Positions 11,882-25,262 are shown, numbered from the stretch's first letter. The stretch: DNA of 64,000 nucleotides from Dryococelus australis (GCA_029891345.1 CM057002.1:14522295-14586294); one strand, 5' to 3'. Notes: generated by a model from the letters alone, not told the origin. Translations and numbers: made by a program.

Positions 11882-14254
11882 CTCATTTTAATGTAATAAT
11901 TTTTACATTTTTGGATTTCCTCAGAGTTGCAAAATACACCTTACATTTTAATATTTTTGTAATTGTTATTCTGCTTTGCTTCGCTGATGGTTGAAATATA
12001 TTTTTATGCGTGACAAATATATAGATTTTTTTTTCCCTGCGACTACATATCATCACGTGTGCGCCATGTGCTCTACAAGTGATACAATCCTGAACAGCGG
12101 CTACCCACGCCAATATTACGCCTCCTATAACAAGGTGGTTGCCTGGGGACTGTAATGCACCCGAAGGAAGGAAGTATATTTTTAATTGCAACCTGCCTTA
12201 AATAAAGCCTTCTGAAATGTGGGAAATACCAGTAAACCACACTAGTGAAATTGTGCCTGACCTTGTGCAGCCGAAGCAACCCGCACAATAAGAAGACTTG
12301 TTTCCAGCCGCCTCGAGAGATGGCAGCAAAGTTCGGCTCCACCGAGGAGGGAGGAGCCATCCCTGTCGAAGCTACCCGAAGCTCGATGGCACCCGAGATG
12401 ACCCCTAGCTTAGGAGAATGTATGGTCTTGCACCACCGCAAAATGGCAGTTGGATTCCAGCAGCTTGTGTGCTGTATCTTTCTTCTCAGTCTACTCTCTT
12501 CCCTGTCCCGTGAAAGATCAACAGTAGTTCACGAGCTACCAATGCCAGACTTCCTCGGCACACGTTGCAGCTCCAGAAAAGTTGTCGTTCTGCCTTTGAC
12601 ACTTGCCGTCAAACCCACGCCCCATACTCCCCCTTAAGTCCCTTCAGGTACCACCAGCTTTAGTTAGGGTTTAGTTGTTATAACGGTTACCTAGTTTGTT
12701 GCTCTATGCTCTTTTAGCTCGCTCTTCAGACTAGGCTCATCAAGCCGACAGGTACCTTCACCTTTCTTTGCTTGTCTTCGGAGAGTTAATCAGTGCCTTG
12801 GTTACAGGAGGAGAGTACGGGTCACTCACCTACTCTGGAGAGAATAAAACACGTATCCAGTTTAACGGCTTTTGTGAATTGTGCTTAGTCATTCCGTGTA
12901 AGCGTCACACCACAACTGAGAGACAGGGAACCGTGGATTTAATACTGAATTAGCATATCTTAGTGTAGGACTGCAGCGTGTCTCTTAAAAAGGTTTGGAC
13001 ACACGTCAGCCAAACACAACCCATTAGATGGCCACCCATCCTGTGGACCAGACACGTAAAGGTACCTGGTGCGCACGTACGTTAGAGCCATGACCACTAG
13101 CAAGAGACACAATGAATAGGCCACAGTCCCCTTGTCAGCCAACTCACTACCTCCACAGCGTATATACTCGCCGAAGGGAGTGCCACGCCTGGCAAGGAAG
13201 GATCTGTCCTTTCCAAAATACACTTTAGCTAGGATTATCATTGCCTGCCACCCCATTGTGGAAATGAACCGTAGCACCTCATTCCCTGGTAAATGCAGTT
13301 CACCCACAGGAGTGGTAGTAAGCGAAGCGACAGGAAAGCAGTTTCTATCCTAAGTGATAAGCAGGCACTGCTAGCAACCTGTCCCAGCCTTTAGCTATCT
13401 CACACCACAGTTCCCCCTAGTTATCTGTTTGGACCGCTGGGACAACTCTCTGGGGCTGTACACCTGGTCACCGAGATCTTGCACCTAGGTCTACCACTTG
13501 AACTGGGCATCGAGCCAATCGACAACGCAGATCCAGCTTCACCAACCAGCACCAGTGAGCTGGGAGCCCGCCAGTTTCAGCAGAGTACGCCTCTCCACCA
13601 AGCCGTCCAGCAGATGTAACCACCAACCAGCCGGGAGACCCGATATTGGAGCACCCGTCGACCGGCAGTGGGAGGTAAGCCTGCAGCTCCGTCAACACCC
13701 CGCATTCGCAAACCAATCTTAGCGCAGCTTGACCTCGTGCCAAGCCGGCGGCCTACACGCTCGACGCTGTATAAATGCACTGTAAAATCCAAGCACCAAA
13801 TCTTACAGATGCTGCCACATTAGGGTCTGTACCGAATTTTGTACATATGCGCCTGATGTAGTGCATAACTAAAAATAAGCTCTTATTGAGGCACTAAGGT
13901 GTTCCTGTCCCTAGACAGTAACACTTCAATTTGATGTTTATATTGCAAATACACACCACTTTGTCAGTGTTTAATAGTGATTCTCTGTCAAATGGGCTCG
14001 AAGTACAAGAAATGAAAATTAAATGACAAGTGTTTTGTGTGAAATATTCCCTTTGTTTTCAAAATACAAATCCGTTTGTTCATGGAAGTGTTGTAGCATG
14101 ACACTCATAGTGGTGTACAAACCCATTTAGAGTGAGAACAAAATTAATGTTATAATATGAACTTAATTAGGTGCTTGTTAAAACTCTTGTAAAAAAATCT
14201 GTGCTACTACAGGTTATGGAGGTGTTATCCTTTAAATTGCATTTTTAAAAAAAT

Positions 14255-14310
14255 CTGGGGGGGGGGGGGGAGTTTGTGTGTTTTTCTTTGTCCGTCCCCC
14301 CCCCCCCCCC
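14255..14310. repeat. Facing G and C homopolymer runs
   Basis: A run of about 14 G (14257-14270) is followed about 26 bases later by a run of about 16 C (14297-14312) on the same strand. The two can pair into a GC stem, and each run can form a G-quadruplex on one strand. Run length is likely to be unreliable in sequencing. Confidence 0.7.
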
Positions 14311-14399
14311 CACATCAAGGTTTAGTGTTTCAAGCGAATTGATGGAATTTATTTCAATAAAATAGTATCAACATTATGCATAATTTTTGGGGCGTTATA

Positions 14400-14671
14400 G
14401 AGCTTGTCTTGCATATGCCTTTAGGGAAAATCTCACCTCCCACCAAGGTGAACTGGGTTTGATTCCCAGCGGGAACCCCCCACCAGCTCTCACTCAGATT
14501 TTTGCATTTGGGAGTTGTGCCGTGCAATGCCACTGGTCAGTGGGTTTTCTCCGGGATCTCCCATTTTCCCTGCCCTTACCTTCCCACACTGCTACATCCT
14601 CATCTCACTGTACCCTCATCTGCTCTCAAGACCTCGATATTAAGAGCCATCCAAATCTCCTAACTCACTGA
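14400..14671 (+). mobile_element. tRNA-derived SINE copy (diverged)
   Basis: The head carries CACCAAGGTGAACTGGGTTT, then GATTCCCAGCGGGAA, the B-box region of the family. The shared body follows: GGGAGTTGTGCCGTGCAATG, CCACTGGTCAGTGGGTTTTC and CTCATCTGCTCTCAAGACCT. It ends CAAATCTCCTAACTCACTGA. Comparison with 52,899 and 37,730 shows the 5' 30-40 bp have decayed. It lies between the two genes. Confidence 0.75.
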
Positions 14672-15114
14672 CTTCAGTGCGAACACTTATTTAGCACTAA
14701 AGTTGTAGGGAAATATGCATAAAATGGTTGAACCTGGTCTTTTTTTATTGTTGTGTAATACAGTAAAAAAATTTTTCTTTACACACCCTGATGCAATGTT
14801 TTTACAGCATAAATTTTACACTTTTTTGCATTTTGCAACACTTTTTCCTGGTTCATTCGAACTGTCACTGTAGTGACGCATGAAGTCTTTTTCCAACTAC
14901 GAACATGATTTTGCTTCATCAGTGCGAACCTAAATAACGCTACCAACGGGGTCCTATTAACAATGCCCCTTGTAAGAGGGATAATTACAGATGCCGAGAA
15001 ATTGTACTGTTCACCCCAGGGTAAAATAATTCGCTGAAATGAGCTAACCACCAAGCCGCACAGGTTATGTTATGTAATAGCTGGTGCACCGAGGGATTAC
15101 AACACTAGAGAAGC

Positions 15115-15345
15115 GATGACTCGTGCCGCCTCACACTCCTCCACCGCACTGCAAAGTGCCGGAGGTAGCCTCCAGGGCCTCGCTGAAGAGTCAACACTCC
15201 GCCACAGCACTGCAAGGTGCCGGAGGATGCCAACAGCTCCTAGAGACCTCTCCAAGAGTCAACTCCTTCACTGCATTCCTGGTGCCGAAGGAATCACCAG
15301 CAACGCTCGCTCCATCACCTTTGTCTGCTGGTGACCTCTACTGAC
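15115..15345. repeat. GC-rich direct repeats of about 66-70 bp
   Basis: Two clear copies and one weaker copy share CACTGCAAAGTGCCGGAGG or CACTGCAAGGTGCCGGAGG, then a CTC-rich stretch and AGAGTCAAC. They begin near 15,140, 15,206 and 15,268. The repeats stay open for 70 codons in two + frames, but no protein family is evident. Confidence 0.5.
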
Positions 15346-17027
15346 ATCCAGGTATTCTACATCTACTAGAGGCTTGACTACTCCTTCAACACCCTCCAGA
15401 GATCCTCCGGGGCCAACCCTCGACGAAGTCGTTAACCACACGTAAATACTGCCATCCCGTCAGGAACACCATTACTTACACTGCCCTTCTGGACACCAAG
15501 AATAGATAATTACGTTGAGTTGTTTTTATAGTCTCTTTATCTTTCTACCTTGCATAGTTCAGACACAGGTTACTTTCACCTGTCTGCCATAATTTATCTT
15601 CCGTTTAACTTTTGCTTGATAGGAGGTATTACATTACGTACCACAAAGTTTATTCATGCTAGAAATAGATTTCATTTTTATCCAGCTGCTGAATATTAAG
15701 TGTGTTGTTCAAATACTATTAAAATTCCTGATTAATCCAACAGTTAAACCTTCAGAGGACACCTACCCCATTCTTCAAAGCCTCTCTCAGGAGTAATCAG
15801 CCCTACATCCCACCTGGGCCACCAGCGGTGAGAGCCGCAACATTCTGCGCACTCGGTAAATAATCATTTGCATAAGAACTATTTCTTACCAACACATTAA
15901 TTTTATCGCTTTGTTTAGTTAAATTAATAGTAAATGAAATAATGTAGTGTATAGATACAAATACGTCAAAGTTATAGTTTATAAAAAGTAAGGTCTTTTT
16001 ATGTCAACACAAGGTCCAAACATTTGTGCAATACACAACTTTTAGAAAACAACCAAGTACGTTGTACATGTGTGTGTGTGTGTGTGCTTTTTATTATTAT
16101 TAAAAGGTGAAGAAACCGCAACAATTATACCGTATGAAAATTCTGCTAGATGTTATTTAGCGTAGTATATGGGCAAGCAGCATCCTTGTCTTAATTATTA
16201 TACAGCATAAAATTATAATGTTCCCCACTGAAAGTCCTGTAGAGACGAGTTTACACGTCAGTTCAGTGTCTTGCATGTAAAGGTGACCGGACATTCAATG
16301 TGCATACCTATGTCACCTTTAGGGCTCCCATACTTCGAGGCCTCGAACATGCTAAATAGTTCCGGCCAGTAGGACTTGGGGACATTCACTTTCCAATGTC
16401 GGTGCAATATATTGCTTGTAGATATTATTGAAATTCAATGACGATATGTCGCAAATATCGGTTATATTGGTAACATGAATGTTTCCATTAGAAATATAGG
16501 TCATGTTGATATTGCATTTCACAAAAATCGTGAGTCGATGACAGCAATGTTGCTAATCTCGCATACGATAACAATATGCAATACATTGTTCTACATCATT
16601 GGACCATATTGTAGTTGCAATCTCAACATTATTAGTGATTGATATATCGCTATATTACACACCCTTACCTGCTCAACAGTGGCAGCTGGTGAATTGTTGC
16701 TAGTTATGCTGGTATCTATTTCCTGAGCACTGTTCATTGCTCTTGCGTACTCATTGTGCAGGTGGTTGCATTCTTGGTTTTAACAAACATATATGATTTA
16801 TTAATTGGAATAGAGTGGTCAGACGATGAAGTTATAGAGTTGATTCAGTTGTACTGGTAGTAAACTAATCCCTGAGATCCACAGGATAGGAACTATAAAA
16901 ATAAACCAAACCAATGCGACTCTTTTTAAAATTCAGTATGATTGTAAGCGAACCACTTGCTCACATAGTTATTCTTGATACTTGTTACTGGTACTCACAC
17001 CATGCGAAGGAGAAAATATCACATAGC

Positions 17028-17318
17028 TAGGGCCACCTATTTTTTGCAAAAAGATTTAAGCACGTGCTATAAATACTTCAAGTTGGTGCGTGCATACTCA
17101 CACATTTCCTTTGGCTATTGGCCGCGTGTGTGTGGGAGAAGACATTTTACACTCGATTGGGCAAATCAGAATAAAAACTTGACACTGGGTGATTGGCTGA
17201 CAGTCACCTAAGACGCATGAGAGTTGAAATTATCCAACCACTAAAATCGTTCTGAACTAACCTGTTTTGCAGTGCAACTAGTCGTGGAATCTTTTCACGA
17301 AAAATAAAGGTGGCCCTA
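17028..17318. mobile_element. hAT-like MITE, 291 bp
   Basis: The left end begins TAGGGCCACCTATTTTTTGC. The reverse complement of the right end begins TAGGGCCACCTTTATTTTTC. Flanking 8-mers CACATAGC and CACGTAAC match at 6 of 8 positions, which fits an aged 8-bp hAT target duplication. The interior is non-coding. A related right end is seen near 43,988. Confidence 0.65.
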
Positions 17319-17969
17319 CACGTAACCAACCATACCAGTAACATGATACATGTACCATACAATTTTTTTACCTGCTAATTAATATCTACCATTCAACCGA
17401 ACATACCAATCAACCGTATTTATCATTACTTCATCCCAATACCTGTGAACAATAATATTGATTACATCTGGATTTAAAATTAATTTTGAGCTTATGTTCA
17501 TTTACCAACCACATCTGCCAGGTGTCTGTTTTGCATATTCAATTATAATTTTCTTTCTCCTCTGTCTACAGACAGCAGGCAAGAGCCGCTATTGGCACAG
17601 TACTTACCAGGAGGGTAGATGGCAATAGCCCATGCTTATCCAAGTTTTTTAATACCATTTTTTTGAGCCCAGAAACCCTCCCCTAGTCTACATCCCCCTG
17701 CCTGCAGAATATCATTCAGACATTCTTAGCCTTTGAGAAACCTACGTATAACCTTTAATTAAAACAATTAAATGACGTTGCTTACCAACTTGCAGTCACA
17801 GAGTTTGAAACTTTCAAACAAAAAGTACAGTGGCCGGCAGTTATCTGGGTGCGTCTCAGCGGGGAGAAGTGGGGTCGCTGGAGAATGGGAACGCCACTCG
17901 AGACTAGGGAACCCTCGCGCCCATCTGCAGGCCACTAGTCTGCATGAAATTTCTTAAAGGTATACTAAC

Positions 17970-17995
17970 AAAAAAAAAAAAAAAAAAAAAAAAAA
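17970..17995 (+). repeat. Poly(A) tract
   Basis: A run of about 26 A follows a GC-richer stretch (17,830-17,950) and may mark the 3' end of a retroposed sequence. No source gene is recognisable. Confidence 0.5.
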
Positions 17996-18768
17996 CTATT
18001 TTGTGTGTGCATGTATATGTATTATATTTGTGGGGGGAGGGAAGTAATTGTGAGAGTCTGCAAGAAGGTGGCAATGACTCAGCTACTAGGAGAACATGAA
18101 TTACAGCTGTAACGAAGGTACATTGCCTCACGCCGATCATGGGTACATACGTTTTCGAAGACGTTGCCCGCTGACGGCAGACTCCGCGATGATGGGTGCA
18201 TGGCAGTTTGATGAAGGTTGGAACTATACTGAGCGCGCTGCGTTTCCTTCCACCTAGCGGCGGCTGAGGAGACTGAGAGGGGGATCACCTTGTGACGTAG
18301 CACCGCCTTTGAATTTGATTGGACGAAGATCTGCTTCCATTTCGTGGATGTTCTCCACAGTTTTGGGGTGGACGGCAGTTGCGAAAACTTCGCTATAAAT
18401 GCCCTGGCAAACTAAGTGACGGCAGACTCACTGGGGAAGGTCGCACCTTTGGTCTTGCTTGCGACATGTCAATATGGGAATATAGCAAATTGTAAATTGG
18501 GCAAAATTTGTGCCAGTTATCTATTGTTTATATTTTTGTAACAGCACATTTTTATTGCAACCCCTCAATTTTATCATGTTTTTAAAATTTCTAAATAATT
18601 GTAATCTTTAAATATTCTAGTGTAATTTTTGCATAAATATTGTAAAGCTATACGATTTTGAAAATTGTTTGTTTTTTTCTTTGGGAGGCGAGAAGTGTGA
18701 CCACTCCACCACCGCGGCCGCCTGTCGGCAACAGGCTCCGCAGGTTGGCCGCGGTCACAGAGTAAGTA

Positions 18769-19391
18769 AATGCACTGTACAAAATAATGGGAAAATTACC
18801 CGACAAATGTATCGTAATATTCACAAACTCGGTTGGGGAGGGGGGGGGGGGCATAGTTTTCCTTGCAGGTAAGGTAAAATTACCGCACTCTGGAGTAAAA
18901 TTCACGTACACAGTAGTGGGAAATCCCATACATGGATGGGGAAGTTACCTTACGACGCGTGCATCTCTTCAGAGTTTCAACAGCTAAGTGAGAGGGCGGG
19001 CGGAAGAAACAATCATTTAAAACTTTACTGCTTACTGCCATACTGTCGTCGTGGTGTATTGGATAGCGCATCGGCCTATCGTGATACAGAACCATAGTTC
19101 GCACCCATCACTAGCTAGTGTCGAGGATTTTTATGTTAAGGTTTCTGTTACTGTTCATCAGAGGATACAGGTTATTAAAGAATAATTAACAGTACTGATA
19201 CACCGGGAAATTTTTTTTAAGTATAATTTTAGTATACAATATAGTTAATTCTCCCTTGCTTGTATGTGATTTTTCCCTCACTTTTGTCGGATACTTTTCC
19301 CCTGACGATTAGGGAATAGTACTTTACTTGTTATGTAAATTTACCTTACATGTAAGGGAATTTTACCATAAATTGTTTTACACATTACAGA
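18769..19391 (-). mobile_element. Inverted-repeat element with subterminal palindromes and tRNA-like core (copy 1)
   Basis: The left end reads TGCACTGTACAAAATAATGG. The right end ends in TTTTACACATTACAG. The copy is the reverse complement of the element at 51,771-52,630. Subterminal regions are full of GGTAAAATTACC-type, TTACATGTAAGG and GGGAAATCCCATAC blocks. A tRNA-like segment lies inside (19,045-19,107). No open reading frame is shared between copies, so it is non-autonomous. The superfamily is unknown to me; the CACTGTAAAA termini recall CACTG-type (CACTA/Chapaev-like) ends. Confidence 0.6.
19045..19107 (+). other. tRNA-like segment inside the 18.8-kb element
   Basis: GTGGTGTATTGGATAGCGCA at 19,052-19,071 resembles the D-arm/A-box region of arginine tRNAs. 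CATAGTTCGCACCC at 19,093-19,106 resembles a degenerate B box. The anticodon arm does not fold cleanly, so this is a derived sequence and no functional tRNA. The matching segment sits at the same relative place in the element copy at 51.8-52.6 kb. Confidence 0.5.
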
Positions 19392-19621
19392 GGCGAAATT
19401 TGCAATACAGTCTTCTAATTGGCTAGGTGAGGCTCTGGAGATGGGCCTTGTGCACGATTGGCTACCGAGTGCTGCGAAAAGTACGTAACCAATTGGCCGG
19501 GCTGCCGGCTCGCAAGTAGCTTGACCTAGCGCTGATTGGCGAACGGCATTCCAGCATGGCGTGTGCTGCTGGAGTTCTCGAAACAAGTGACTATTTCTCC
19601 TCCGTCTCCACAAGTGTACGT

Positions 19622-20301
19622 CCCATTCACGGTCACTTGCAACTTTTCTTAAGCCCTGCTGAAGTTCTACTGCCAGGATATTCCTCCGCCTGACGCAAAC
19701 CGAAATTAACCGAATCTAGAAAATTACACGAAAGAGACAATGCACCGTATTCATGCGCACTCACTTTATAATATTTTTCACGAGAACTATTCCTTACTAT
19801 ATATGGTCCATTCACGGTTTCTCTATAATTAATATGAATAAAACCAGCGAGAAAATAAGTGTGTTGGTAATACCTACTTAGTAAGAAATAGTTCTTATAA
19901 AAATATTACACTGAGTGCGCACAAATACGGTGCGTTGTCCTGTCGGTGTATTTTCCTTGACGCGACGAATGTGTATTTGCATGAGGCGGAGTGATATCCT
20001 GGAAGTAGAACTTTAGCAGGACTTTAGAAAAGTTGGAAGTAACTGTGAATGGTATATAAGCATCGCCAACACACCTATTTTCTCCACGTTTTTAGTAGAA
20101 TAAATTATAAACGAAATATTTTAATTTATAGATTAAATTAAAGCAAAATTCCAATTTTACCAAAAATGAGGTACTTTGATTATTCACATAACATAAAAGT
20201 TTGCAATTTATGACATATTTAGAGTACAGCCAAATATGTCATGCATGGCGTAATTTTTCAAAGATTCTATTTTAATGTGAAGATACCGTGAACAGCCTAT
20301 A
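19622..20301. mobile_element. TA-MITE family B, self-nested copy
   Basis: Family B is recognised by AAGCCCTGCTGAAGTTCTAC, GATATTCCTCCGCCT and GAGAACTATT...TTACTA. The second half holds CCAACACACCTATTTT and ends GTGAACAGCCTATA. Here the first half (19,622-19,801) and second half (20,057-20,301) are separated by a second, shorter B copy in the opposite orientation (19,802-20,056). The inner copy starts TATGGTCCATTCACGG and ends CTGTGAATGGTATA, with TA on both sides. Confidence 0.7.
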
Positions 20302-21768
20302 ATACTGTGTGTCGCGGTGCAAGAACCCCCTACGTGGCAGATAGCCAGTGGTGCGCAGATGCACGTCTGGTTGCAGCCCACAAGGAGCTTCAATCAAGTC
20401 TGTAACTGGTCGCCACCTCTGTGGAGTTCATGGCCACCTGGTAGAAGTTTTTAAACTACGCCTTTTTTGTCAGAAAACATAAAAAAAAGTTATCTATGCC
20501 CCCATGTCTCGACTTCTGTCATATTAAACGTATTCTTGGTGAAAACGCTCACATATCGTATTTTCAAAGCTTGCCTATGCGGTTTCCTTAAGCGGCATGA
20601 GAACAGTACGAAGATACATGCGTAGTTTTAATCTGATATATTTCATCGCGTGTAATAAAAGCCCAATATTACAGATCTAATTTACACAGTACAGCGCCAA
20701 GATGGAAACAATGCACGTATTTCACGTAGGAGCGATGAGGCACTAGGCGTGCGTGTTAGTGTCGCCCATATTGCTCCCTCGCTTCTTGACCTTGGACACG
20801 CACCTCCAATTGACTCTTAAATAGCTTCCTCGTCGTGTTGTCCCATGTGGTAAGGACAGTGCCTGAAATTCTGGTACACTGCACCGCAAAATTCTGCTAT
20901 TCTCCATCTAATTCTGGTACTCTAATAAAAAGGACAGCTGTCCGTCCCCCTATCAATAGTGTCATAGTTATCGTAATTACGTTACAGTAATTTTAAGTTC
21001 CAAATAAAATGAGCATAATTTTCAAACAACAGTTAAAAATGTTATTTGGGATTTTGGATTTCTATTGGTTAGATTTTATATCTATATATCTTTTTCAGGG
21101 TGTCTACTCATTTTACAAAATGGAAATTGTCATTCTCTGTAAACATATTTAGTCAGAAACTGAAGAACGCATAAACGATTTTCATGTCTTTATGACTATG
21201 TAGATTTAATTAACACTTTGTATGGCTAAAAATACAAGTACAATATGGCATAAAATAAAGTTAAGCAGTTGTGGTACACAAGTATTTTAGTTTAAACACA
21301 ATTTAAAGTACCAATACTTTTGCAATATCAATTAATTTTAACAAAAATTGTGACCACACAAAAATCTGGCATATATGTATGCATATCATATTGAGAATAG
21401 TCTGTTAACTGGTACCAAGAGAGAGAATCTGTTGCAAGTACCAGAATTCCAGTTGGTAGAACTGGAGGCTGTCTTGTGTCCATGGTTACATAGGCCGTGT
21501 TCTGTTCCCTGCACTGATGCGACCAGCTAGATAGCTGCCAGTTTTTGTCCCGTTTCTCCATGCGTTTATTGCTCGGCTGGGGAACTGAACAACTTCCGTA
21601 CTTTATCTTCGGCGCATAATTTTAGTGTTTTGTTTACGTATGGCAATACATTTACATATACGACGATAGTAAACCCGTAGCATTCAAATTATATATTAAT
21701 TAACTTTAATATGAAATAGAATTTTATAGTGACAATAGAACTCAATAATTTGCTGGCTTTCAGTATTT

Positions 21769-21771
<3 letters not shown>

Positions 21772-21820
<49 letters not shown>
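21772..21820. repeat. (CT)n microsatellite
   Basis: About 24 CT dinucleotides with one interruption run straight into a 5'-truncated SINE body at 21,821, where they replace its tRNA head. Confidence 0.85.
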
Positions 21821-21986
21821 AAGTGGGAATCGTGCCGGACGATGCCGTTGGTCAACGGGTTTTTTTCGGGATCTCCCGTTTCTTCCACCCCTTCATTCTG
21901 GTGCCGCTTCATATTCACTTCAAATACCCTCATCGGCTATCAAGACCTCGCTGTTAAAGAGCAGCCCAAATCTCTTCACTCACTAC
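21821..21986 (+). mobile_element. tRNA-derived SINE, 5'-truncated
   Basis: The SINE body begins AAGTGGGAATCGTGCCGGAC and continues through ACCCTCATCGGCTATCAAGA to the tail CAAATCTCTTCACTCACTAC. The tRNA-like head is absent. Confidence 0.75.
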
Positions 21987-23036
21987 TAGAATGGGCTTTA
22001 TTGCATTCTTGGGCTATACTGTTGAGAATTAAGGGCCCTGCTAAAATGGGCTGATGCTTACTGCTGATGCTAACTGCTGATAGCGACTGTAATTTTAATT
22101 ATTGTCGCTCTCTGCATGCCACAATGAATGCCGATCCCCTTGCTGACGAGCATAGTTCCATTAATGTGTTATAGGTGACAGGGTGATCGCTTTATTTGTA
22201 CTTTCGCTCGTTTGTTACCGCGCCCATTTGATTCGTGGGTGACGTTTTTGCCTTCCGAGTAAACCATACACTATATTTATTTAACATATATCTACAGTAT
22301 TTACCACATAAACAAAATAATCTCTTTTCCGCCTTTCTTTACGCATGCGCGCATCGGCATTACATTTAATTGGTTCGTTCATCGTGTCGTATTTATTGAT
22401 AGCGAATCACGCACCCCCTGCCGGTCAGCTGCTGATCAACTGCCGACCCCTGAGTTGAAAGTTGGCGAATTTGGTAAGCGCTGCATTGCTCTACACATCT
22501 GCAATGACGTCGCAGGCCACGTGAACCAATCGGATTACAAAAACGCGTTGCCACTGCAATGAAACGCACGCCATTGTTCCAATATAGCAGAGTCTTAACA
22601 GAACACCCAAATTATTATACCTGCTCAGGACACAACATCTCAAATACATTTAAGATATGTTTATATAAAGTTGTAATATTTCTGCACTATTGCTGAAATG
22701 TAACTACGAATAACTGAAGACTGAAAAGAGGACAAGTAGACGAGGATACGAGAAGATAATAAATAACTCATGACAATGAAAACACTTTTGATTTACTCAT
22801 TTTTCAATAAATTACATTTTATTGTATTTTTTACAGTTTTTAATCCAGTTTTCTTAAGCATAACACCATAAAAATTTTCAGCTTATGAAACATTGTAAAA
22901 TTATTTTAAATCTTAACAAAAAAAATTATTTTATAATATGTGTTTTGAGTTCAATAAATTTTTGACACTCCTGAATGTTAACACATGTCGAAATCTTTTA
23001 ATATTTTTACTTCTGTAATCACTTCTGATGAGCCTA

Positions 23037-23084
23037 TAAATAAATAAATAAATAAATAAATATGTGCGTGTGTGTGTGTGTGTC
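23037..23084. repeat. (AAAT)n followed by (TG)n
   Basis: About six AAAT units (23,037-23,061) are followed by a TG tract (23,063-23,083). Simple repeat only. Confidence 0.8.
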
Positions 23085-25262
23085 AGGTCACGAAAAGAAG
23101 CTATTATTGCAAATGTTTAGAACCCACTCTTTTTTTTTTCTTTCAAAAATTGACTTTCGCTAGTGTTTTCAAAGTAAAATAGAGGAATCTAACATGTAAC
23201 TTTTATTTTCATATCGTGGTTTTATGCCTTTTAGAAATAACTGAATCATCAGCGCACTAATCATCATTTGCTTTTATTTAAAACCATTTTCATTAACATA
23301 CTATTTTTAATTTCGCAGAAATATTTTCATAAAACAAACTGAAAGGGTACACATGTTTTACAGCTATTAACCTTCATGGCCTTTGAAAAGATTAGCTACC
23401 TTGTTTAATGACAGCAACACAATAATGTAATGGCATATTGTAACATTGCAGATTTTCAGGGTTGTGTTTACCGTTAATCATATTATATAATATGATTACA
23501 CAGTACTTGCTTATGTTACCCATTACTTTAATATTATTCCAAACTGCACTTTATTAGTTGAATTAACAGTATAATCAATGGTCATTTTAATAGTTTATTG
23601 ATATAGAGATTATGTGAAAGTAATTTTCATTTGTTTCTTGACAGTATTCAATGTTCATATTTTGTTCGTTATTTTTCATTTATTCTCTAGAGGGTAGTCA
23701 GGATGAAATGTTTTTGTTTAACAAAAGTACTAAATAAAATTATCCTGGTGGTCTATCGTCTCGTCATTGCTGATTGTCGGAGAGATGTGTCATGACCAGA
23801 CGACAGCCAATCGGAGGACAGGAGACAACATAAGTAAGGAAGAAGTAAAATAGAATAAATTTTTCCTTTAGAAATGTTCTCACCTCCAACATGGACGTGT
23901 GTCATATAACATGGAAGTTTCAATAAATTTAAGATTTAATACAATTTATACAATACGTTTTGAAAGATGAATAATTATTATTTGAAGAAGTCATAAAATA
24001 TTAATTTTATTGTGTTCAAGATTATAAAAAGAATATAAATGTATAATATTGTTGAAGAAGAAGAAGCACGAGTAAAATAAAATTTTGAGAAGATTTTAAT
24101 TGTAATATTATGATTTCTATTTGAAGGTAATAATCGACGACTTGGATATTTATTTGAAATGTTAAACACTGCACCCAACGTATTATTGGCAGAGCTATGA
24201 TTTGTCTGAAATGTAACAAATTGTATGGAGACAAATTGCTGTCATCAAATCTGTTTCCAATCTTTCTTCAAGAAAGTATAATTTTTACGTGTTACATAGT
24301 TTCATTGCCTATAACGAGGTTAATGACACACGGCTATAAAATGTCTCTTGACGCTTCTTGAAAAGCTGATATGCTTTGGTGACTACATATGTTGTAGATA
24401 TGTGCCTTGGTTACACCGCTTTCATCAATTGCTGTTATCTATATTGTCTGGTTTCCTACTTTCTACAGAATACAAGAACATGGTAGGAAGAACATGGAAG
24501 GTCGTCCAACTTATTTTTAATGTGTATTTTGAGGTGCGCATGTCAATTGTGATTACAAAAAAAAAAGGCTGATATTTCGTGTCAGATCTAGGCCTAACAA
24601 CTAACATTTTTCAAGTACGTCATTTGAACTTGCCAACATTGCTAACATGTGACTTCAGCTTTAAGACAGTCAAAAGAGAAAGTAATATGTACATATGAAA
24701 AAACGGGAGATTTTACACGTGCTTCCGAGAGTATTTAGTACGTATATCACAGAAAATTGTAGGCATTACCGATACAATAAATTCGAACTTGTTTAAGAGC
24801 CTCACTTAAATTTACAGTCCACGCGTTTACTTGAAAGCACATTTTAAAAATTCGGTCTTGTCCTTCACGAAGTATTTTAAAACATTAGTTAATTACGTCG
24901 TAAACACATTAACTTAATTGGTATGGCGTGTGTTAGATCGCTCTAGAGGACAGATTTATGTATGTACCTTTAGCATGTTCAATGTTTCATGTATAATAAA
25001 TAACGACAAAACATATTTCGGATCTCATTTGTAACATCAGGTTATTAGAAAAAAAACTTGCTAACGTCGTTCTGACCCATGTCATACCAGGATACAAACC
25101 CACCTTACGAGTTAAAAGCTAGGAGGCGTAACTTTATCGCTTTCCGCAGGATTGTTATCTGTACACTTTTTCTCAGTACTTTTCTATTCAGACGTCATCA
25201 GAGGGAGGTTTCGTCATGAACGAAAATCTCAAATGTACGAAGTTGAAGAGAGAGAGCGGGAT

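Larger units (their letters stand above)
11910..25262. other. Intergenic region between Nup50 and the receptor gene
   Basis: The two genes converge on this 13.4-kb interval and I find no convincing coding exon in it. The GC-rich islands 12,240-13,790 and 15,100-15,480 have open frames on both strands but no domain I recognise. They are probably old mobile DNA. Separately listed are a SINE (14.4 kb), a hAT-like MITE (17.0 kb), an inverted-repeat element with a tRNA-like core (18.8 kb), a self-nested MITE (19.6 kb), a truncated SINE (21.8 kb) and several simple repeats. The stretch 22,100-25,100 shows only AT-rich sequence, apart from a GC-richer patch near 22,330-22,560. Confidence 0.5.

Noticed and set aside
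19045-19107. A functional tRNA-Arg gene.
   Set aside because: The anticodon and acceptor stems do not pair and the B box is degenerate. It is part of a repeated mobile element.
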